A stretch of DNA of 30,697 nucleotides, from positions 1 through 30,697 of the forward strand of contig UQHB01000033.1 of NCBI GenBank assembly GCA_900540735.1, written 5' to 3'. Below, piece by piece: positions 24,583 to 30,697 of the stretch. Made by a program: the position numbers and the translations under genes. How positions within the stretch are numbered: position 1 is the first letter of the stretch; each line of letters starts with the position of its first letter. The notes below the pieces were generated by a model that saw nothing but the letters and a program-made list of their open reading frames with translations, searched no databases and was not told where the DNA came from. This stretch comes from an uncultured Megasphaera sp. GTDB taxonomy: Bacteria; Bacillota; Negativicutes; Veillonellales; Megasphaeraceae.

Positions 24583-26558
24583 GACCGTTTAAAGAGGCGT
24601 GCCAATTCTTCTGGCGTAAACCGCACAATCGTCGGCCTGCCATGAGGGCACACATAGGGCTTCTCTGTTTTAAATAAATCTTCTAAGAGCTGTTTCATTT
24701 GCCGCATGTTGAGGACATCGCCAGCCTTAATGGCACCGCGGCACGACAAATAAGCCAATGCGCGATGACGAATCGTCGCTTTATCCAGATTTTTATCTTC
24801 ATGGAGGGCACGGCAAATATCTTCGATTCCTTCTTTGATAGCACTTGTGGGCAAATCAGCAGGAGCCGCTTCGACACGGAGCGTCGTCGGTCCTGCTTCA
24901 GAGTACACATACCCTAAATCCGTAAAGACATCTTGTCGTTCCATCAAAAGAGGCATATCCATCGTGTCCATTTCTAAAAACAAAGGTACTAAGAGCTGCT
25001 GACTCGGCATAGCTTCTACGCGCTGGCAAAAGCGGTCGTAACGAATCCGTTCGTGCGCTGCATGTTGGTCAATGATGTATAAGTCTTGCCCTTTTTTGGC
25101 AATAATAAAGCAGTCCCCTACTTCACCTAAAGGAATAAAGACGTTTTCATCACCGTCAAAGGTAATACTCGGCGTTTCTCCCTGCGCTGCTGTTATCGCT
25201 GGCTGCGATAGAGCCTGCTGAAAGGCCGGAATACTTGCATTTCCACCAGCAAAAGAAGGACTATAATTATGACGGGGATTCTTCGTATGACTACTGCTGT
25301 ACCAAGGCCGTGGCTGTTCGCCTACTCCAGCAGGCACAGATAGCCCTGTTTCTTCTTTCGTAAAGGGTAAGGCATCCGACATAGGCAAGGCGTTTTCCTT
25401 CAGCTCTGTCGTAAAGGTTTCCGCCGTCAAGGACAGCATCGTCTTCTCTGCTTGTACAGGTGCCGTCTGCCCTTGCAGCACTAAGTCCGCATCTTTTTGT
25501 TCTATCGTATGGAGCTGGCGCGTACTGAAATCTACCGTTTTGGCAATAGCTTCAGGCTTTTCTTGAGCAACCAGGGCCGTCACAATACTGTGGTATACAG
25601 CACGGTAAATGGCTTGTTCATCAGCAAACTTAATTTCAGTCTTTGCCGGATGGACATTGACATCAATAGTTGCCGGGTCGAGATGTAAATGCATCATGAC
25701 GAAGGGATAGCCCGTTTTAGGGAGCATAGCATGGTATGCATTTTCAATGGCTTTAAATAAAATTGGATTGTGGACAATACGGCTGTTGACGATACACGTC
25801 TGCCACGCACGAGAGCTTTTGAGGACAGACGGCTTCCCTACATACCCTTCGATGAGGATATTATCTTGATCATACGAAATAGGAAAGACTTCTTTCGCTA
25901 CAGCAGCACCGTAAATGTTGGCAATCGTTTCCTTTAAATCATTCGTGCCGCCTGTTTGCAGCGTCGTCCGTCCGTTATTGGTAAACGTAAAAGCAATGCC
26001 GGGCTGTGCCAACGAGAGCTTCGTAATCATTTCGCTGATTTTCGATGTTTCTGTCCGTTCGCTCTTGAGGAACTTCCGCCGCGCCGGCGTATTATAAAAT
26101 AAATCGCTCACTTCCATCGTCGTCCCCACGGGCGCACCGGCTTGGTCTTCACTCGTAATGACGCCGCCATCGAGGATTAAATGGGTCGCAAAGTCGTCTT
26201 CAGGACAGCGCGTCGTCATCTGCATGTGCGAGACTGCCGCAATACTCGGCACGGCTTCGCCGCGAAAGCCTAAGGAGCTAATAGAGAAAATATCATCAAC
26301 CGAGCTGATTTTACTCGTTGCATGGCGAATAATCGATTTATGCGCATCTTCGGCACTCATACCGCAACCGTTATCGGTTACGCGCATATACGACTGGCCG
26401 CCGTCAGCAATTTCGATTTCAATGGCCGTGGCACCGGCATCGATGGCATTTTCGACAAGCTCTTTAATGCACGAAGCCGGTCGTTCAACGACTTCACCAG
26501 CAGCAATTTTATTGCGCGTTGCTTCATCTAAGACATTAATAATCGAGGCTGTACTCAA
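24579..26558 (-). CDS. mutL: DNA mismatch repair protein MutL
   Basis: A 659-residue MutL. The GHKL ATPase domain (1 to about 330) has the ELVENAIDAGA, DNGCGM and GFRGEAVPSI motifs. A variable linker follows (about 340-470), then the C-terminal domain with the endonuclease-type motif DQHAAHERIRYD (the last acidic residue is Asp where Glu is usual), and the metal-site CRGAIKAGD and CPHGRPT motifs. It therefore probably nicks DNA itself, as in species without MutH. It starts at TTG 26558, overlapping the mutS stop by three bases. Confidence 0.96.
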   Translation of the reverse strand: MSTASIINVLDEATRNKIAAGEVVERPASCIKELVENAIDAGATAIEIEIADGGQSYMRVTDNGCGMSAEDAHKSIIRHATSKISSVDDIFSISSLGFRGEAVPSIAAVSHMQMTTRCPEDDFATHLILDGGVITSEDQAGAPVGTTMEVSDLFYNTPARRKFLKSERTETSKISEMITKLSLAQPGIAFTFTNNGRTTLQTGGTNDLKETIANIYGAAVAKEVFPISYDQDNILIEGYVGKPSVLKSSRAWQTCIVNSRIVHNPILFKAIENAYHAMLPKTGYPFVMMHLHLDPATIDVNVHPAKTEIKFADEQAIYRAVYHSIVTALVAQEKPEAIAKTVDFSTRQLHTIEQKDADLVLQGQTAPVQAEKTMLSLTAETFTTELKENALPMSDALPFTKEETGLSVPAGVGEQPRPWYSSSHTKNPRHNYSPSFAGGNASIPAFQQALSQPAITAAQGETPSITFDGDENVFIPLGEVGDCFIIAKKGQDLYIIDQHAAHERIRYDRFCQRVEAMPSQQLLVPLFLEMDTMDMPLLMERQDVFTDLGYVYSEAGPTTLRVEAAPADLPTSAIKEGIEDICRALHEDKNLDKATIRHRALAYLSCRGAIKAGDVLNMRQMKQLLEDLFKTEKPYVCPHGRPTIVRFTPEELARLFKRS

Positions 26559-29155
26559 TGGACTCCACTCCCTTCTTTCGCTTCTTTTTGCAGACTATAT
26601 AAGAATGAAATGGCTTCAATAGGGGTCATACTCGTCACATCCACTTGGAGCAGCTTGTCGACGACAGGACTCGTAAAAAGGCTGTCTGCCGGTGGTGCTG
26701 CTACGTGCGCCGGAACGGCTTGACGTACGGGGCCATTGCCATGCTGTTCTAAGTCAGCTAAGATGACCTCTGCCCGTTTCAGCAATCCTTCTGGCAACCC
26801 GGCCAACCGCGCCACGTGGAGGCCATAACTTCTATCGGCACCGCCGGGAACGATGCGGCGTAAGAATTTAATATTCTTCCCCCGTTCTTTCACGGCAACA
26901 GTATAATTCTTTATTTTCGGCGAATCATCGGCCATAGCAATCAATTCATGGTAGTGCGTCGCAAAGAGGGTCAACGCATGGACGTGTTTTAAGCAATACT
27001 CGATAACGGCTCTAGCAATAGACATGCCGTCAAAGGTACTCGTACCGCGGCCAATTTCGTCGAGAATAAGGAGGCTCCGCGCCGTCGCATGCTTTAAGAT
27101 GTACGACACTTCTTTCATTTCCACCATAAACGTGCTTTGGCCGGTGAGAATATCGTCGCTCGCACCAATGCGCGTAAAGATGCGGTCGACTGGGCAAATA
27201 GACGCGCTCTGGGCCGGAATAAAGGAGCCAGCCTGGGCCATGAGGACGAGAATCGCCACTTGCCGCATGTACGTCGATTTACCGGCCATGTTCGGTCCCG
27301 TAATAACGAGGACCTCATGGTCGTGGTGATTCATATTCGTATCGTTTGGCACAAAGAGTTCATCTTTTAAATACTGCTCAATAATGGGATGTCTGCCATC
27401 TTTAATTTGCAAGGCCTTATCGCGATTTAGGCTAGGCCGAACGTAGCGGTTGTCGTGAGCTGCGCAAGCAAAACTATAAAGGCAGTCTACACGAGCAATA
27501 GCACGCGCCGTTTCCTGCATGGATGGAATATGCTGCTGAATGACCTGACGGATTTGCCCAAAGAGCTGGTATTCTAAGGTCAATACCCGTTCTTGTGCCG
27601 TCAAAACCTTGACTTCAAATTCCTTCAAAGCCGGTGTAATATATCGTTCGGCATTGACTAAGGTTTGCTTACGAATATAGTAGTCGGGAATGGGCTTCGT
27701 ATTAGCATGGGAAATTTCAAAATAATAACCAAAGACCTTAGTATAACCAATTTTCATTTTAATACCGGTCTTTTCTTTTTCGTCCTCTTCCATTTGCTGC
27801 AAATACTCATGACTATTAGCCGCAATGGAACGAATATCGTCGAGTTCTTTCGAAAAGCCATCGCGAATGACACCGCCATTACGAATGACTACACCTGGGT
27901 CATCTTTGATGCTCGTGCAAAGGAGGTCGTACACGTCTTGATGGACATTCATGCGCTGATTAAGGCCTTGTAAATACGGCGCACGAGCCGTATCTAAAAC
28001 CTGTTTTAATTTGGGAATGACAGCTAAGGATTCGCGCAGAGCTACTAAATCTTTCGGGCTCACTGTCCCCGTTTCAATGCGCGTTAAAATCCGTTCAAAA
28101 TCATAGATTTTATCGAGAATATCGGCAATATCTTGCCTCATAATTTCGTGGGTCAATAGCTCTTCTACTGCATCTTGGCGCGCTGTAATATCGTGAATGC
28201 GAATGAGCGGTGCTTCGAGCCATTTCCGTAAAAGCCGACCACCCATCGCGGTTTCTGTCTTATCAAGCACATCGAGGAGCGTCCCTTTGCGGCCGCCGTC
28301 GCGGACATTTTGCGTCACTTCTAAATGGCGCAAGCTCGCTGCGTCGATGACCAGGCGTTTGTCATTATCAATCCGTTCGAGCGCATTCATATGGGAAATG
28401 TCGGACTGCATGACATCGCGAATATACGTCAGTAACATGCCAATCGCTTCGCTCGCCTGCTGAGCTTCGTCCATCTTTTCAGCCGGAAAATAGTTCGCAC
28501 CAATCGCACTGTAATCGACAGCGTCATCCTTTTGAAATGCCGTCACCGTGCACTGCGACATGTGGCTCTTTAAATAGGATAAAACTGTTTGAATAGAATC
28601 ACCCATATCGGCGTAAATTAATTCGCTTGGCTCATAAATAGACAAGATATCAAATATCGTATCTTCCATGACACTCACCGGGCACGCAGACCAAAAGCAT
28701 TCGCCAGTAGTGACATCCATCAGTGCTAAGGATACAGTCTGTCCTGCTTGAGATAAGCAAGCAATGTAGTTGTTTTGCTTCGATGCTACAGCATGCTCTA
28801 ACGTAATCGTCCCTGGCGTAATGATTTTAATGATTTTACGCTTCACTAAGCCCTTTGCCAGCTTCGGTTCTTCCATTTGCTCGCAAATCGCAACTTTATA
28901 CCCTTTGTGGACAAGCCGTTCAATGTACGTTTCAGCCGAATGAAACGGCACACCGCACATGGGCACTTTTTCTTTATTCGCTCCAGCCCGGCCAGTCAAG
29001 GTTAAATCCAGTTCTCGTGACGTAGTCAGGGCGTCGTCAAAAAACATTTCATAAAAATCGCCGAGCCGGAAAAAGAGCAAGCTATCAGGGCATTGCTCTT
29101 TCATTTCCAAATATTGACGCATCATCGGCGTCTGCTTTTCTTTATTGGCGTTCAA
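26555..29155 (-). CDS. mutS: DNA mismatch repair protein MutS
   Basis: An 866-residue mismatch sensor. The Phe-Tyr-Glu mismatch-reading motif is at residues 34-36 (GDFYEMF). Connector, lever and clamp domains follow, then the ATPase with Walker A GPNMAGKST, the STFMVEMKEV segment and Walker B LLILDEIGRGTSTFDG. The C-terminal tail is shorter than in E. coli. It starts at TTG 29155 with GGAGG five bases upstream, follows miaB by ten bases, and overlaps mutL. The pair acts together to remove replication errors. Confidence 0.97.
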   Translation of the reverse strand: MNANKEKQTPMMRQYLEMKEQCPDSLLFFRLGDFYEMFFDDALTTSRELDLTLTGRAGANKEKVPMCGVPFHSAETYIERLVHKGYKVAICEQMEEPKLAKGLVKRKIIKIITPGTITLEHAVASKQNNYIACLSQAGQTVSLALMDVTTGECFWSACPVSVMEDTIFDILSIYEPSELIYADMGDSIQTVLSYLKSHMSQCTVTAFQKDDAVDYSAIGANYFPAEKMDEAQQASEAIGMLLTYIRDVMQSDISHMNALERIDNDKRLVIDAASLRHLEVTQNVRDGGRKGTLLDVLDKTETAMGGRLLRKWLEAPLIRIHDITARQDAVEELLTHEIMRQDIADILDKIYDFERILTRIETGTVSPKDLVALRESLAVIPKLKQVLDTARAPYLQGLNQRMNVHQDVYDLLCTSIKDDPGVVIRNGGVIRDGFSKELDDIRSIAANSHEYLQQMEEDEKEKTGIKMKIGYTKVFGYYFEISHANTKPIPDYYIRKQTLVNAERYITPALKEFEVKVLTAQERVLTLEYQLFGQIRQVIQQHIPSMQETARAIARVDCLYSFACAAHDNRYVRPSLNRDKALQIKDGRHPIIEQYLKDELFVPNDTNMNHHDHEVLVITGPNMAGKSTYMRQVAILVLMAQAGSFIPAQSASICPVDRIFTRIGASDDILTGQSTFMVEMKEVSYILKHATARSLLILDEIGRGTSTFDGMSIARAVIEYCLKHVHALTLFATHYHELIAMADDSPKIKNYTVAVKERGKNIKFLRRIVPGGADRSYGLHVARLAGLPEGLLKRAEVILADLEQHGNGPVRQAVPAHVAAPPADSLFTSPVVDKLLQVDVTSMTPIEAISFLYSLQKEAKEGSGVH

Positions 29156-29165
29156 CGGAACCTCC

Positions 29166-30494
29166 TTAGTGGGCTAAATGACCTTTTAAGACCCAAGTCT
29201 GCCCTTTATCAACCGTGACGGGGACCGTGTCGCCAATCGCAACAGACCCGTCATTTTCCCAAATAATCATTTTATTGCCTGTCGTCCGGCCAAACCAATG
29301 ATTTTCATCATTCTTCGTAGGCCCTTCGACGATAACATCATACGTTTTCTGTTCCATTTCCTGATTCAGTTCCAAGCTGTACACATTCTGCACATCCATG
29401 AGACGGCTCAAGCGGCGGCTCTTTTCTTCGCGGTCAATCTGGTTCGGCATAGTCGCTGCCGGTGTGCCAGTGCGCTTTGAATAAATGAAGGTGTAAGCCA
29501 TATCGTACTTAACGCGGCGCAGCAACTCCAGCGTTTCTTGGAACATCTCTTCTGTCTCCCCAGGGAAGCCGACAATGATGTCCGTCGTCAAGACCAAATC
29601 AGGCATGACCTTGCGCGCGTAATCGACGAGCTCCATGTAATGGTCGACCGTATAACCGCGATTCATTTTCTTCAAAAGCCGGTCAGAACCGCACTGAATA
29701 GGTAAATGCATGTGATTGACAATCTTTTTGCTCTTCGCAATAGCATCAATCATAGCAAAGGTCATATCCTTGGGGTGACTCGTCATGTATCGTACCCGTT
29801 CAATACCATCAATGTTGTCAATCGCTTCGACAAGGGTCGAAAAATCCGTGCCGTCTTTTAAATCCAGTCCGTACGAATTGACATTCTGCCCCAGTAAGGT
29901 AATTTCTTTGTACCCTTCCTTGGCGAGCCCTTCCATTTCCTTGACGATTTCTGCAATAGGACGGCTTACTTCGCGGCCCCGTACGTACGGTACGATGCAG
30001 TACGTACAGAACTTGTTGCAGCCATTCATAATCGGCACCCACGCAAAGAATTTATGGAACCGCTTCGTCGGCACATCGTGGAAGGCCGGTAAGGACATGT
30101 CAGCTGCTAACAAATGAGTGCCTTTGAGCTGCTTTTCCTGAATGAGCTCGGTAAGCTTATGAATGTTGTGCGTCCCAATGACCAAGTCTACGTGTGGTGC
30201 CCGTTCAAAGAGCTTATCCTGCCATTCTTGAGCCATACAGCCCGTTACGGCAATAATTAAATCTTTGTTGCGCTCTTTCATGTGCTTGAGTTCGCCAATC
30301 TTGCCGAGCGTCTTGCCTTCGGCAGTCTCGCGAACACAGCACGTGTTCAGCAAAATAACGTCCGCAATGTCAATGTCTTCGGTGCGGTGGTAGCCAAACT
30401 CTTCGAGCTGGCCTGCGTAGCGTTCGCTGTCGCTCTCGTTCATTTGGCACCCGTATGTAACCAAAAAATAGAAATGATTTCCTAAAGCATCCAT
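29166..30494 (-). CDS. miaB: tRNA A37 methylthiotransferase MiaB
   Basis: A 442-residue radical SAM enzyme that converts i6A37 to ms2i6A37 in tRNA. The N-terminal auxiliary cluster cysteines are Cys16, Cys52 and Cys86; the radical SAM motif is Cys161, Cys165, Cys168 (CNKFCTYC). A C-terminal TRAM domain ends the protein. GGAGTG lies upstream of the ATG at 30494. It is the first gene of the operon that also contains miaA, whose product is its substrate. Confidence 0.96.
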   Translation of the reverse strand: MDALGNHFYFLVTYGCQMNESDSERYAGQLEEFGYHRTEDIDIADVILLNTCCVRETAEGKTLGKIGELKHMKERNKDLIIAVTGCMAQEWQDKLFERAPHVDLVIGTHNIHKLTELIQEKQLKGTHLLAADMSLPAFHDVPTKRFHKFFAWVPIMNGCNKFCTYCIVPYVRGREVSRPIAEIVKEMEGLAKEGYKEITLLGQNVNSYGLDLKDGTDFSTLVEAIDNIDGIERVRYMTSHPKDMTFAMIDAIAKSKKIVNHMHLPIQCGSDRLLKKMNRGYTVDHYMELVDYARKVMPDLVLTTDIIVGFPGETEEMFQETLELLRRVKYDMAYTFIYSKRTGTPAATMPNQIDREEKSRRLSRLMDVQNVYSLELNQEMEQKTYDVIVEGPTKNDENHWFGRTTGNKMIIWENDGSVAIGDTVPVTVDKGQTWVLKGHLAH

Positions 30495-30543
30495 GTATCT
30501 TCACTCCGTTATTACGTATATTCTCTCTAATTTTTTACACTAT

Positions 30544-30573
30544 ATCATACCATACCTTAGGCTATAGACGCAA
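30544..30573 (-). promoter_or_regulatory. Promoter of the miaB-rsmA operon
   Basis: TTGCGT (complement of 30568-30573) and TATGAT (complement of 30544-30549) are separated by 18 bases, about 50 bases before miaB. The -35 box touches the T-run of the preceding hairpin. Confidence 0.65.
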
Positions 30574-30595
30574 TAAAAAAGAACCATGCTCATGG
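30574..30595 (-). terminator. Weak terminator after the transposase fragment
   Basis: On the minus strand CCATG and CATGG form a short stem followed by TTCTTTTTTA. It could stop transcription from the upstream transposase gene before miaB. The stem is short, so efficiency is doubtful. Confidence 0.45.
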
Positions 30596-30617
30596 AGATA
30601 ATGTGTGGGTTTGTCAA

Positions 30618-30697
30618 TCATATGTTACATGCTGTACGAAAAGAGTCGAGTACCTCTTTCGGTGATTTCCATCCCAGCGGCTTCATAGGAAACCGAT
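30618..30697 (-). CDS. IS30-family transposase, C-terminal fragment (runs off the window)
   Basis: Twenty-five codons plus a stop at 30618. The peptide contains PMKPLGWKSPKEVLDSF, which matches the end of IS30-family transposases (typically RPRK-x-LG-[YF]-KTP-x-EVF). Too short for the ORF threshold; the rest lies beyond the right edge. The terminal inverted repeat probably falls between 30596 and 30617 but cannot be defined without the other end. It is oriented toward miaB. Confidence 0.62.
   Translation of the reverse strand, partial: RFPMKPLGWKSPKEVLDSFRTACNI

Overview
The window reads as a chromosomal stretch of a Firmicute, most likely a Negativicutes bacterium of the Megasphaera/Veillonellaceae type. 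This rests on Gram-positive style GGAGG ribosome binding sites, Firmicute promoters, gene content (RNase M5, MutS/MutL without sign of MutH, the aluminium-resistance/methionine-gamma-lyase family protein) and gene order. The genus is an inference. Almost all host genes lie on the minus strand.

Region 1 (1-5971) is accessory DNA. A small SHOCT-like gene is followed by three tightly packed serine-recombinase genes on the plus strand; the third carries a +1 frameshift just after its catalytic motif. After a terminator comes an AT-rich minus-strand gene pair that I identify as a Kiwa anti-phage system (kwaA membrane protein, kwaB DUF4868 protein). A repeat-rich gap then leads to the 3' end of rlmD. 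This looks like the end of a serine-recombinase mobile element parked beside rlmD with a defence cargo.

Region 2 (5972-13715) is host core on the minus strand: rpsO-pnp-dut-nudix-deoB-pdp-rlmD. It covers ribosome assembly, RNA turnover, nucleotide hygiene, nucleoside salvage and 23S rRNA methylation. rpsO has a strong promoter and a structured leader.

Region 3 (13716-15680) holds two plus-strand genes with their own promoters: a CorA-family transporter with a GIN motif and an exported SIMPL-domain protein.

Region 4 (15681-20200) is a decayed acid-sugar catabolic locus: an intact GntR/FCD regulator, then an LtnD-type dehydrogenase, an OtnK-type (DUF1537) kinase, a class II aldolase, a GntP permease and a glucitol PTS EIIA. 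Except for gntR, every gene is cut, fused or frameshifted. Several junctions look like deletions, some at short repeats. Two copies of an 18-bp operator-like sequence and a 25-bp-arm palindrome mark the control region.

Region 5 (20201-30697) is one long minus-strand operon, miaB-mutS-mutL-methyltransferase-miaA-(Met-gamma-lyase family)-rnmV-rsmA. It links tRNA A37 modification, mismatch repair and rRNA maturation. Immediately upstream of its promoter is the 3' end of what looks like an IS30-family transposase, running off the window.
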